A DNA stretch of 64,000 nt from Drosophila miranda (lineage: Eukaryota > Arthropoda > Insecta > Diptera > Drosophilidae), in NCBI RefSeq assembly GCF_003369915.1, contig NC_046676.1:17032001-17096000 (forward strand), given 5' to 3'. Below, piece after piece: positions 1 to 15,892 of this stretch (positions within the stretch are counted from its first letter, which is position 1; each line of letters opens with the position of its first letter). A model generated the notes under the pieces. It saw only the letters and a list, made by a program, of their open reading frames with translations. It was not told the DNA's origin and searched no databases. Made by a program: the position numbers and the translations under genes.

Positions 1-2540
1 TGCACTTCTTTGACTCATTCCGATCCAGCTTGCCCCATATGGGGGAACGGGGGAAGGGGGGGTGGGTGGTGCGTATGGGCGTCTGGTGTGCCATTATCGA
101 GCAAGTGCTCATGTGGGGGCACGGCAAAGCGATTCTGAAAGACAATGGAAACGAAGTTATTACTTTCTTTTGCCTTTCTTCATTGTCTGATAAACGCAAA
201 TCGAATTTCTGCAGTTCGATTGTAATGGCCACCGATGGGACTTTGGACTTACACATTCTAATGTCGGAATGCTGTCGGAACGAGAACTTGCATTATCTAA
301 CACTTGTTTAGTTAACAATCTTATGTGATGTGATAACCGAACTTTTTTAATTGGAGCACTTGTAAAACTCAATCACTTGAAAATTAAGTATTTTCCGACT
401 ATATATTACAGATAGGACTATTGCCAAAACACAGCCAAGTGTACTTATCATTTTTCACACCACTAAATAAAAACAACCGAAGATATTTGGATAATATCAG
501 AATACAGTGTTAAACAGGTTTTAAAATAATATAATATAATGTTTAAAAGGTCGATGGATTCCCTAAGAGTCCGTTGAGTGATATTTTTCGTTCATTAAAA
601 GAACCTAATATTTACCGTATTCGATAATCCATTTCTTACTTTAAAACCCCTTGACATTCCTAACTCTTTTTCATGATTAATTGTAGCGATGACAAGAGAT
701 TGTTGGTCTTGGCTTGCTATCAGTCGATAAGGTTATCATGGGCTCTATGCGAGCCATATCATTATGGCTAATTCAATTATAGCCCATCCAATTAACTTAT
801 TGTGGGGTCAAGGACAATATTCCCTTGAACTGAATTAAGACAGACAGAGGAAAGGACAGACGCTTTATCTGCACTCAACCGTCAGGTAATAAACTCTGCA
901 TCCCAGAGGATGGTAATCCTTGCTGGGTGGTCGGGATGGGACATGCCACAAAAATGCTTTGCATATCGTGGCACGCACAGTCTGCATATTTTGCATACCC
1001 CCGGCAGGACTCTTTATGTGCCGCTTCGATTGCATTCGAATAGGTGTGGCAAGGGCGAGAAGCCGGCGGGCAATTGTTTTGTCAACTGTCGGATCTGTTG
1101 GACCGAAAGTGGCATAGATCTAATTTAAATGTAAATTAATTTTTCCCATATGCCGGCGTATAAATGCCGGTGCTATAGACAGGGCCAAAGTTCTGAGCCG
1201 ACTTAGGCAACAGTACTTGGTGGCAAGTTCGTCTGCATTTATAGATTGCAACTTGGCAAGTTACTGGCTGCCGACTCGCAAGCCCCCCCGCCCTCTACTC
1301 TGCATTATGACCATTCTCTGGTCGGTTCCTGGTCTGGTCCTGCTGGGAAAACCTTTCTGGCATTGAAAATGCTGCAAACGTTTCCGCTTTGAACTTTGCC
1401 ATATCCGGCATTTGCTTACAATTCAAATTGGCTTTCAGGGCAGGACGGCCCGGGGCATGTAAAAGAGATACCAACTTTCTGGCTTTTCCTTGTGTGTGTG
1501 TGTCTGTGTGTGTCTCTGTGTGTTTGTGTGTGTGTGTGCAGGAAAGTTACCAACTTCAGGTGTAATGTGCGGAAGTGCTCACATTCAGAGCTTGGTCTTC
1601 GTTTATGCACTTTAATGTAAATATTTGTACACCAACTTGCCCAACAGACAGACAGCTTGTCCTTCCTGCCCTGAGTCCGGCTCTGAGTCCTGTCCCGAAC
1701 CCGAATCAATTTGCCCAAGACACGTGTCACATTTTGCACTGGGGCCAAAATGTTTTCTTTAATTTGATGCAAAATTGTATCTCGGGTGGTGTTTCGGGCA
1801 CCTGCGAGGAGGGTGTTTGGCTTCTGGAAAAGTGTAAAAATTTGTTATCTTCATGTGCACACAGCGTGCACTCTGCAGCTGAGAAATGCAAATACTCGTA
1901 GTAGCAAATGAATTTGCAGTGCTCATGGTGGCTTAATTGAAAACTTATCAAATTTATGTCACCTGCCACCTCAAGGGGCACTCCCTGGGCACTCGACGGA
2001 CATGAGCTTTGCTTGTAAATAAAAATTCCAATTAATATATCACCTGCGGCTGCCACTGCGGCCAGTTCGCGTGTACTCATTAGATTCGAGTGGATGCCAG
2101 GGTCGGAATGGATCTTGGAGCACTTGGGATAGTCGCTGCCCCCCTTGACCACTTGGCGGAGCGCAACTGGTGGCTCGTTGAACGGCCCCCACGCGACAAG
2201 CACTCGAAATCGGAGTGGCTGCATTCCGATGCAAATGCCGAACCTTAAAAATAGACTCCCGCTGGAGCTGCGTGTACCATCGATAGTGAATCAATCGTTC
2301 GATAGGACCGTATGCTGTTGTGGCATTCGAAAATGGCGAATCGACTGACGCGCTCATATTTCTCGCCGCCCGGGCGGAGCCGCGCGAGCAAAGTGCGGCC
2401 TGATAAGGGGTCGCTGTTTTTCCGATCAGCATCGTAAAACTAAGCCAGATATACGACCATACCCCACGCGAGCGTTTGCTTGTGTGCCTCTGGAATCTCA
2501 GCCTGCGGCTGTAAATCACGCCCGACACTGGCAGCATTAA
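1..2540. other. Intergenic spacer left of Amy1
   Basis: No ORF here has recognisable protein similarity. The interval holds AT-rich spacer, an imperfect TG/TC microsatellite at about 1494-1540, and a DRE-like ATCGATAG at about 2280. A 206-codon minus-strand reading frame (2040-2660) is open, but its translation has the irregular composition of chance ORFs and matches nothing I know. Confidence 0.6.
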
Positions 2541-2800
2541 CACCAGCGATTTATTTGCCCCGCCGCTGCCGACGGCACGGGAACTCCACCACGTCTGTGG
2601 TTTTTCGCAGGAATCCGCTCTAATCGGGCTGATCCCTCGATAGGCTCCAGTAATGGCCATTCCGCCTAATGGCTTCTCCCAATCAGTCTACACTCGTCCG
2701 AAATCTCAGCCATCCCCCGCAAGACTGCGCATCGTCCGCAGAGAGCTCATATCTAATCGACCCCCCAAGCCGCGACGGGACAAGGCACCCCAAGCGATCC

Positions 2801-2832
2801 GATAAGGTCTCAATTTGAATCGCAAATCACTC
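2801..2832 (+). promoter_or_regulatory. Amy1 upstream element: GATA site plus shared 16-mer
   Basis: GATAAG at 2801-2806 is followed by GAATCGCAAATCACTC at 2817-2832. The same 16-mer and an adjacent GATAAG occur on the minus strand upstream of Amy2 (8872-8896) and in the Amy3 relic (14009-14033), while surrounding upstream DNA of Amy1 and Amy2 is otherwise poorly alignable. GATA factors are known activators of midgut digestive genes in flies, so a midgut enhancer or promoter-proximal element is a reasonable inference. Confidence 0.55.
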
Positions 2833-2892
2833 AGGCAGCCAAAACACCGTCCGATGACGCCGATTCACTCTTTCCAGGCACTCCAGACACCG

Positions 2893-2930
2893 TATATAAG
2901 GCGCAGCAACGGCCGGATTGGACTCAGAGT
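2893..2930 (+). promoter_or_regulatory. Amy1: Amy1 core promoter (TATA and initiator)
   Basis: TATATAAG at 2893-2900 lies about 31 bp upstream of a TCAGAG initiator-like sequence near 2924. The ATG follows at 2958, giving a leader of about 34 nt. The equivalent spacing is seen at Amy2. Confidence 0.8.
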
Positions 2931-2939
2931 GAAACATAG

Positions 2940-4503
<1,564 letters not shown>

Positions 4504-4569
4504 GGGACTCAGCATGTGAGACTCCCAAACAATCAATCGAGATTATTACTATTGAATACACAATGATAT

Positions 4570-7006
4570 TATGAAATGCTCGTTGACTCTGAGTTGGGAC
4601 TGCTGGAAAGGATAAAGGGTTAGGGCAGGTGCCTGGGCATTCCCAGATGGTCAGTGATATCCGTATTGTATTGCGCCAAGTAGAAGAGAAGCCTCCATTC
4701 AATCCGGAAGGGACGAGCAGTGCGGAATGTGGAAATTAATTAAATGCTGGACAACAAAGGAAAGAGATGGGTCACTGCAGATAAGAGGCGGTGGCAGATG
4801 CCAACTACAGGTGAACTGAGGTGGCTGTACAACGTGAATAGTACGAGCGTCGTGTATCGTGCGTCAAACAAGGTCCCCCCACGCACTTGGTACTTCACGA
4901 CAATTCCACACATCCCCCAACACAAATTTCACAGGGCAGTATAGTTTGTTTGCCCCTTTGCCCCATTGCCCCATTGCCCCTTTGTGAGATATGCGGCACT
5001 CTGGTCCTCTGCAGTGCGCTTATTTGTGCTCTTCGCATGAGCAAATTTTGGTCTTTTTATATGGGTTCGGTGTCCAGGAGTCGGAATCAGATGCGAGTGG
5101 CAGGGAGATTGGCAAACAGTAGCTTGCACTTAAATCTGTTCAACAAATATAGCTCGAAGAGCTGCTGCTCGTACTCCTGTTGCGGCAACTGTTTCCCAGT
5201 GCAAGTCGATGTGCATTTTCGTTCCACAAAAATATGCACTCATAACTTTCGACCATGGCCCGACTTGATATGAATAAATGTGAGCAACATATCAGAGGAT
5301 TTTCCTGTCATTTACTGTGGGTCAAGAGGGAGGGAGCGGGCCCCACACAATGCAGATGAGCAGGAGTTAGACCAACTAGGAGGTTGTGGCAAGGACTTCG
5401 TTCCGGGCCTGCATTCAGCCAGGAATCTGGGGTTGCCGTCTGCCGCTCGGTCCTGGGCAGATTGCGTATTGTAAATGTATTCAAAACATCGCATAATTCT
5501 TAATAAAGTCATAAAATTGCAAAGTAAATCAGTTTTCTAAGTGAACGCAGCGCAGATAAACCCGACTTTTTATTACGCAAACGCAATTTTCATATGCTCC
5601 ACGTGATTTAGAGTGTGGCAGTGAGTGTGCGGGGCACTTCCCCATCCCACCTTGCCATACCCTAGCCCAGGGAGGAGTACTACGATGTTGTTTAGATGTT
5701 TGTATAATCTAGACGGGCATATAAGAGAGTCACACAACTAAGGCTGTAGTCTGTAGTCTGTAGTCGAAGGAGGATCGATGGGAAAAGCCGGAGTCCGTTA
5801 CTCTTTCAATTCGTATTTGCTGAGAACGCGGCCTGAGAGCGAAAGAGAGTCGGCTGATAGAGTTCGTGTCTGTGAGCGAGAAATAGCCGAGAGAGAGCAA
5901 TGAGAGAGTTCAGGCGCGACTTACTGCGCTCCAGGCACACAAAAATGGAGGAAGAAGAAGAGGTGGGGCAGCCCTGCTGTCTGCCCCTGACAAAGCATTA
6001 TATTAGACGCTTCTGCAAGGGTATCTGAATCTTCGACCACCTTGGCTAGCCCTCCTTGGTCCTTTCACTCTGCCTGACAGATTTTCGTGCCACATGTGTA
6101 TATATGTACAGATGTGCGTGCGGTTAGCTCTGCCAAGAAGGAAAATCCATCTACATAAAGGGCAGAAAATCAGAATTCACATCAAAAATGATATGTAGAT
6201 ACACACGCACAGACACACGAACGACAACGAGCTGAAAGTCAAAGCTGAACATGTCTAGATTGCGGTTGCACGGGCTCCTCGGCGACTGAAATGGGCCAGA
6301 GTGGGGGTGGTTGTGGGTGGTTGTGGGTGTGACTGAGGTGGACTGGAAGTTGAGCAACGGGCTCCGCTGCCTCCCGCCTCTGGGGTGCACAAAAATTAAT
6401 TTAAATCTGCTGACAAAGGAAGGCATTCTTGTATTTATGCAAAACATCAAAATGAAACCACACAAGCAGTCACACGGCGTTTGTTTTCGGTTTTTCTGCG
6501 ACTCTTGCGCGTCTCCCTCCGCGAGGGATGATGGACGCCATTGTTTGGGCATGGGGCCGACACACGTGCCTAAATGGGGGCTGAGGAGACCTTGGATTGC
6601 CACCAGGCAGGCTGAAGAAACGTGGGAAGTGAATCATTGCCAAAATTTCTAGCGCCCTGCGATCGGCCTGCAATCAACCATTTGACAGAATTTCCAAGCG
6701 CTTTATGGAGCCTCCTTTGGACGCGGTAAGCCCCAATCCAGGGTAGTTTTTATTTTGAAAGTTGCCACAAACTGTCTGTCATGTGTTTGCGAGCACTGCG
6801 AGCATGTGTTTTCAACTTTCAGGGGGCTGGCGCCTTCTACCTTCTGGCTTGTGCCTTCTCTCTCTACCTTCTACCCCTTGCCGGCAAACATGCTCTGACA
6901 GCCTGTCAAACAAGTTTCAAAGCAGACTCTTAAATATTAATGCCACATGGGATATGGAAGCTACCACCCGCAGACCGCATCGGACGCGGGTGGCCTCGCC
7001 GAGCGG
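4570..7006. other. Spacer between convergent Amy1 and Amy2
   Basis: There is no supported gene. Short repeats include a CCCCTTTG/CCCCATTG run near 4951-4985, a triplicated GTCTGTA motif near 5746-5766 and a GTGGTTGTGG run near 6303-6330. A TATAAGAG with GAGA-rich sequence downstream (about 5720-5910) resembles a promoter, but no ORF follows it. No feature explains the rest. Confidence 0.5.
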
Positions 7007-7231
7007 TTCTGCGGAGGAGAGTAAAGCCAAAGACAGGTGTCAGCCGGCGGCATAATCACGGGAGTTCCATTAACAACAACTCCGACAGGATATCGTGAAA
7101 AGTGCTTAAGCCCTACTTGACGAAGGAACCCCTAACCTCTATGCTAAAGAGTGCGTTTTGCTATGCTCTCATTGTGTATTTAATAATAATAATCTCGATT
7201 GATTGTTTGGGAGTCTCACATGCTGAGTCCC

Positions 7232-8801
<1,570 letters not shown>

Positions 8802-8811
8802 CTATGTTTCA

Positions 8812-8848
8812 CTCTGATTGCATTGAGATTTCTGGGGCTGCTTTTATA
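8812..8848 (-). promoter_or_regulatory. Amy2: Amy2 core promoter (TATA and initiator)
   Basis: On the minus strand TATAAAAG (8848-8841) precedes TCAGAG (8817-8812) by about 31 bp, matching the Amy1 arrangement. The sequence between TATA and initiator differs from Amy1, whereas everything from the initiator downstream is nearly the same. Confidence 0.8.
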
Positions 8849-8871
8849 GGGGTCGCCGTCGACTTCGCGGG

Positions 8872-8896
8872 GAGTGATTTGCGATTCGATCTTATC
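8872..8896 (-). promoter_or_regulatory. Amy2 upstream element: GATA site plus shared 16-mer
   Basis: The minus-strand copy of GAATCGCAAATCACTC (8887-8872) lies with GATAAG at 8896-8891 just upstream of the TATA box. It is shared with Amy1 (2801-2832) at a different distance from TATA: about 24 bp here and about 60 bp in Amy1. Confidence 0.55.
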
Positions 8897-9673
8897 GGCA
8901 GGCCTCTTCTCTATCGGCACTTCTTCCTCTCTGCGTGTGGGGCATCACGCCGGCTGATTAGTGAAAGCCGGGCCAGACGTTGTGGCCGATTGCCGGTATT
9001 TTGGCAGGGGACTGGGCCGGTGCTTGCGAACTGGCGCTGATGATTAGTTAAGTGGCTAATTATTTGAATTACTTTATCGGACTAATTCGGGGGCGATTGC
9101 GGAATCTGAAGTAGTCATCGGGACACTGCATTTCCCTGATATCGCCTCATGGGCCTGATTTGTGGTCCACTCCGGCTGCATGCTACTCAGAGCGTGATCG
9201 GTGTGAGCTCCCGCCTCGCAGATCATCCGATAATGGCGAAAAGTGGAACCCCTGGAATGTCAAATGTATAATATTACCTGATTATTGATTAATGGTGATG
9301 TTTTTTTCGTAGATTTACTCTGACAGGAAATCATAGTCCAGCATGATAATTATTGAAATATCTTTTGCAGGCCCCAAATCAAAACTATTTTGAAATGGTC
9401 TTTCCGTTGATATAAGCGGGGGGCAATAAATATTAAAATATTAAAGGCCAGCGCGTATCCGAAATGCGAAGTAAAAAGGGTCCCAAGTCCTGGGGCTATC
9501 AAGGGGGGAGTTTGAGGAACTCGAGGTAAATTGATGTGGCACATTAGAGCTCCTAAAAATTACATTTGCCAACATTTATCTTGCATTTTTTATGCGCATG
9601 GAACCGAAAAGGAGACCGAAACAGAAACTGAAGCAAAGACGGACAAAAAATGTTTCAAGCGCTGTGCAACCGC

Positions 9674-12600
9674 AGCAAATAGAAGTAAAAAATGAAGCAG
9701 AAAAACAATTTGATTTAGCTGCAAGCAAATATTAAATGCACGCTCGGTCCGAGTCCGGCAATTCGTTGGGGGTCGCGGAACAACATCAAAATCAACGAGA
9801 ACTGCGGAAAATGGTAAGCGACAGAGCTGACAACAGCAGAGGATGGTGTTTTCTGGCGCCCCCTTCACTAAATACCCTGCCAACAAATAAGTAGAGAGAT
9901 TATCCAAAGAGTTAACCACCGTTTGTTGAGTTTTATTGGACTCACAGGCGATCAGCAACAAAAGAAGACTTGTGCATCCACATATCTGTCCTTTCTGAAG
10001 AAATGTGGCTAAAAACATAATACCCTTTACATGGGGCACAGCGCTGGGTAGGGCTTGGGGTCCGGGTCGGGGTCTGGGTCCTACCCGCGAACTATAGTCA
10101 TGCTGACAGGCAGCGGAAAGGACATTTGTAACGATAACATTCGTTTCTATTTCACAAACCCGACGGCTATGTGTGTGTGTGTGTGTGTGTGTGTAATGTT
10201 CGTATGTGTGACCATTAATTTTGAGCGCGTTTAACATGAAAACTACATGGCAAAACTGATTTGGTGCATCCAGCAGTGTACACAGATACACCCCACACAC
10301 ATGTGGAGCCTGGACATAGAACGACTGGCAGATAGTTCATGCCCGCGAGCCAACAATGAAACAGTTATACTATAAATAAGTAAGCGAGAAATGGCGGAGT
10401 GGCGGAGAGTGGCGGTGGGGAGGAGAGCAAGAAATGGCAAACCGAATGTAATGGGAAAAGCGCAAAAAGCGGGTCAGTGCGCACAAAATGCCAGCAATGA
10501 TGATGATGGCGGATGCCACTGCCGCCGCCGTCGTCGTCATCGCCGTAGCCGTAGCCGTAGCCGTAGTCATGAAGTGTGGCAGCAGCAGTGGGGGCAGCCA
10601 GCAGCGGAAACTGACGAAAGCACAGAATAAAATGCTGATATTGCCCAAGCCGTACATCAAGAGGCATGCCAGCGATATGGTCGGGCTGGAAACAGGGCGG
10701 GCACCAGGCAGGGGCTTCGTTCGGAGTGGTGTATTTCACGCAAAATGAAACAAATAAAGGGAGAAAAAAATTACAAAAAAACAAAATGCGAGCAGACAAA
10801 ATAATATGGTACGAGCAGCAGTACGAGGCACTGGCACTGGCACGGGCACGCCGTTTGTGCTTGTTTCTGTATTATTCCACTGGCATACGCGGCGTATGCG
10901 TATTGTAAAAAATAAATAACAGCGCTTAAGAGTATGCTACGAAAACAAGCCAGCAAATATGCACGCGCCACAGCAATTGCAATGGAAATATTTCCGCACA
11001 CACACTCTCACACATATTAACATGCACACACTCGCATAAAGCAAACACAGAGACATGAAAGCTTGTTTCAATTTCGCACCAGTTAAATGGCGATTTGTTT
11101 TTAGTGGTTTCTCGGTTTCTCGATTTTCGCGCCCCCCGGACAGACAGCAGAACTATGATTACGCTTTAGCCACGCTCTTGAGTGGATCATTCATTACCTG
11201 TTGATTGGGGGCCCAGTAGTCAATGTCAGCCCTGGCACAAAAGCAGAGAGCCCCCCAATTGAACATAAAGCAATGTGTGCTCGCATCTAGCCACAGGCAA
11301 TTAGGTCAGATGTGGGCCTGTGCCCGGCCAACATCCAGCATTACAGGCAGCCTATTTGTCCAGAGCCGTGGGGCATTGGAACTCGGTTTGTGCGTCTCCC
11401 CCAAACCGCTGCCCAGGTGGCGTCCCCAATGAGCGGCCCAAACATGTGCATGTTCAGAGCACACACAGCACACACAGAGCACACGGGCTGCAAATGTCAT
11501 TGTCAACTAGCTGGCTTTTTCTGCTGCTGAAAGATAGGACGCCCAACAGTCACCTGGACAGCAGACTGGAGGGGACGACGTGTTTCTCCTTGACAGGCCG
11601 TCGATAAACAGCTTTCGATGGCATCCTATGCTCCTATGCTAGTGCCACACATCCGTCTCTTTTGGCCAGTGTCAGTGCCAGTGCCATTTCCACCAACAAT
11701 GTCAATTACCAGCGCCCGAACACGTCGAGGCTCATGCCGAATTACCACTTCTGTCTGGCCGATGCTTTCACCTCCAATTTCTTTTTTTTCGACCTTCCAT
11801 TTTTAAGTGCTATGCAAATTCGGAGCAAAAAGACCTTGCTTTCATCTGATTTGTTCCTTCTAGTTCTCTCTCTCTCTCTCTCTCTCTCTATCTTCGCATT
11901 AGTTTTTCGAGCCTTCCGCTTTGAAGCAAAGCTCCTGCCATTCATTCAGATTGCGATTGAGTCCTGGCTCAATACTCGTCACTTGAGGCCAGTTTGTGGC
12001 CAGTTCTGTGTGCGAGCCCTTTACTTTTTGTTGGGAAAGCTAAGAGCTGGCTTACGTATTTAGTAGGGCCGTTTTAAAAGCGTATAATCGCAGTCGTAGT
12101 GTTTTTTGCACCTTTGCCAACTGACTTTAAAAAGGGAAATCTAATATTCCAGCCAAAGAAGGAGATTTCTTGCAATGTCAGTGGCAGTCTGCATAAATCA
12201 CAGCCTTCTCTGGCTGTGCCTTCCTTGTCATACATACTTCGTCGACTTCCTGGGTGGGCGGAGGGGGAGGGGGGATTGGACTCATATTGTGAATTCTTGG
12301 CATACAGCTACCATTTATTGCATTGTGCTGTGCATCCGATATTTCGCTTTATTATTACGCTAGTTGCGCTCTTTTTGCTGTGCTACTGAAGAATTGTCAA
12401 TATTTTTTCAGAGAGCACTGGCCGTATCGTGCAGAGCACCGCCTTGGGTGCTCGGCTGGCCAAAAGGACGAAAGGCACGAACAAACAATACATGTCCGTA
12501 TCACGGAAAAGCACATATTTGCATGCAAATTGTAAAAATTCATTCACATTTCCAGCATTCCGGCAATCCGGCAATCCGGCATTCCTGCATTCCTGCATTG

Positions 12601-13429
12601 ATATATTTACCGGAGGAGAATAACACAACAGCACAACCAGCGAATCAATCAATCACTGTATCGTACATTTCATTCAGTCTGTCGATTAAAACCGAATATT
12701 TAATGCTGAGCATTCACATAAAGACCGGCCGCCATTAAAGCCCAATTGGTGGTGGCATCCGAAGTCCGAGATTTGCCACGGAGCCTGAGCGTGTGATTGA
12801 TTTGAGTCAAATAACTCCGGTATAAGCCAGCTGCCACCGCATCTAAGTGGTGGTTTACGCGGCTTAACCGAGTTCCATTCGAATTAAAAACCAATTACGA
12901 ACAGCCACCGAAACGTTATGCGAAAAAAGAAGACTCCACTAACACGTATGCATGTGTCTTGATAAAGAGTTCTGGCCTGCGAACTAAATTAACCAGAAGA
13001 TGAACCAAAGCCTGCCAAAGAAATGCTCAACTTTTCGCATTAAGCTGGCCAAGACGAGAAGTAATGCGGCCCATTTGAATGCCGGCCACGTTTCAAATGA
13101 TGTGAGAACAGGGCCCACAGACCCACGGACAGGGCAGATAGTCCTTCCATCTACATGTAACAGATGGAAGGTCGTCCTAAGTACCTCCGCCTCGCCGCTC
13201 AGCACACAGTCAGAGGGACCAGTAGGGGCATTATAGTCGAGTCTACCCTCTTGACCGTACTTCCAAACGATCGCAGCTGAGGGTTGATCGCTATTTCGCC
13301 TGGATCTTCGAGGACTCTGCATACAAAATTCGATGTCTTGTGTTCCTCCTGTTACATACACCACTCCGGATACAGTATACCCCCTGCAAGAGCTTACTTT
13401 GAGCAGCAGGTATAAATACTTGCAGCACG
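9674..13429. other. Spacer between Amy2 upstream region and Amy3
   Basis: No gene is supported. Contents are a GT microsatellite at about 10171-10195, a CGTAGC hexamer run near 10541-10568, a TC run at about 11865-11888, imperfect repeats of GGCAATCC/CATTCCTG near 12560-12598, and a 10-bp-arm hairpin at 13143-13171. The stretch about 13080-13430 has a composition unlike the flanking spacer and may be a transposon remnant, but I cannot identify a family. Confidence 0.45.
13143..13171. repeat. Perfect hairpin, 10-bp arms
   Basis: CCTTCCATCT (13143-13152) and its reverse complement (13162-13171) flank a 9-nt loop. It lies about 260 bp left of the Amy3 insertion. Subterminal hairpins are typical of Helitron-like elements, but no element ends are identified. 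Confidence 0.5.
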
Positions 13430-13448
13430 TGGCAAAAATCTCACCAGG
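13430..13448 (+). repeat. Left copy of 19-bp direct repeat flanking Amy3 block
   Basis: TGGCAAAAATCTCACCAGG. An identical copy stands at 14773-14791. The two copies directly abut the two ends of the DNA homologous to the Amy2 locus, as expected for a target-site-type duplication at an insertion. Confidence 0.85.
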
Positions 13449-14772
<1,324 letters not shown>

Positions 14773-14791
14773 TGGCAAAAATCTCACCAGG
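14773..14791 (+). repeat. Right copy of 19-bp direct repeat flanking Amy3 block
   Basis: TGGCAAAAATCTCACCAGG, identical to 13430-13448. It starts exactly where similarity to the Amy2 5' flank stops (Amy2 continues differently after 9673). Confidence 0.85.
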
Positions 14792-15233
14792 GGCTGGCAC
14801 GACGCAACTCCAAACGTTGCTTAATAAAATTATGAACCAGTCGGGCGAAGTTGATGAGAGATACCTAAAGAGTGGGGGGAGGGGGGCTGGAGGGCAGGGA
14901 GGCTGGGAAGAGAATCAAAAAACGCAAAACGCTTAAAGTTTAAGTGTAATTGAAAACGACAATCTCAGGCAGGAAGCTGAGGCTTAGAGAGTGCTGGTGT
15001 AACCCCAGGCCGAGTATTAATTTAACTTTACGTGGCCGCCTCCCGGCTGAACTTGGGGCCGGAGTTTGCAAGGCGGAAATAATCGTCAGCTGAGCTTGGC
15101 TTTGACTCAAGTGTTGACTGTTGACTGATGGGAAATGTCTCTCTAGAACGGATATTTCGAATTTTTAAATTTATTGTTTTACGATTACAATTGAAATTGA
15201 AATTTTTTTTGGGAAGTCAGCTGTTCCTAGGCC

Positions 15234-15887
15234 ATGTCTGTGTGCGGCGATTCGTGGCTCATGTTCGGCACCCGCGACTTTTACAAGGTGCTGGACGTCT
15301 CACGCGGGGCTATGCCGAGGGCCATACGCAGCGCTGCCTATCAGCTGATCATGAAGGAGCACCCGGGCCAGAGGCCTGCCAAGCAGCGCAGAAAGGCCCT
15401 GCAGAAGTGCCATCTCGTCTTCAGAATTATGAGCATCCTGACCAACGACAAGCAGCGGGCTCTGTACGATTCCCCGACCGAGTTCCCCCAGGAGAGTGCC
15501 AGCTGTGAGCTGGACCTGACCTTCGCCACGGTGCTGGACCTGTGCGCGTGCCTGTTGGGTAGCCGCCAGGACCGGTCGGGAGTAAGCGAGCTCTTCCGGA
15601 AACACTACAAGGGCTCGCAGCTGGAGCTGGCGGACATCAAGGCTGCCTACACGCTGGGCAAGGGCTGTATGGATCGCTTGTTTATCGAACTACCACTGAT
15701 GACGGTCCGGGATGAGCCACGCATCCGAAAGATCATCATGAAGCTGATTAAGTCCAACGACTTGCCTGAGTACAGTAAATTCATCAACGAATCCGTGGAA
15801 AAACGGCGGCGACGTCGCCTGAAGTTCGCTGTCTACGAGGCCAAGTCCAAGACCGAGAACAATGAGGATGGCCTTGCAGAAATTTAG
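15234..15887 (+). CDS. DNAJC9-like J-domain protein with degenerate HPD motif
   Basis: A single-exon gene of 217 residues. Residues about 11-80 form a J domain (FGTRDFYKVLDV at the start, RALYDSP at the end). Residues about 120-205 match the DNAJC9 middle region, with FRKHYKGSQLELADIKAAY, DEPRIRKIIMKLIKSNDLPEY and a basic stretch EKRRRRRLKF. DNAJC9 proteins are Hsp70 co-chaperones that also bind histones H3-H4. The J-domain loop reads HPG (residues 43-45) instead of HPD. The Asp is needed in classical J proteins to stimulate Hsp70 ATPase, so Hsp70 activation is probably lost or changed while the histone-binding part is kept. The protein is shorter than typical DNAJC9 (about 260) at the C-terminus. 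Absence of introns suggests a retro-derived or lineage-specific paralogue; germline expression is possible but unproven. The reading frame is clean, so it is probably a functional gene. Confidence 0.85.
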   Translation: MSVCGDSWLMFGTRDFYKVLDVSRGAMPRAIRSAAYQLIMKEHPGQRPAKQRRKALQKCHLVFRIMSILTNDKQRALYDSPTEFPQESASCELDLTFATVLDLCACLLGSRQDRSGVSELFRKHYKGSQLELADIKAAYTLGKGCMDRLFIELPLMTVRDEPRIRKIIMKLIKSNDLPEYSKFINESVEKRRRRRLKFAVYEAKSKTENNEDGLAEI

Positions 15888-15892
15888 GTTAC

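Noticed and set aside
2040..2660. A 206-codon minus-strand ORF upstream of Amy1
   Set aside because: No domain, no motif, irregular composition and no promoter or splice context; length is compatible with chance in GC-richer DNA.
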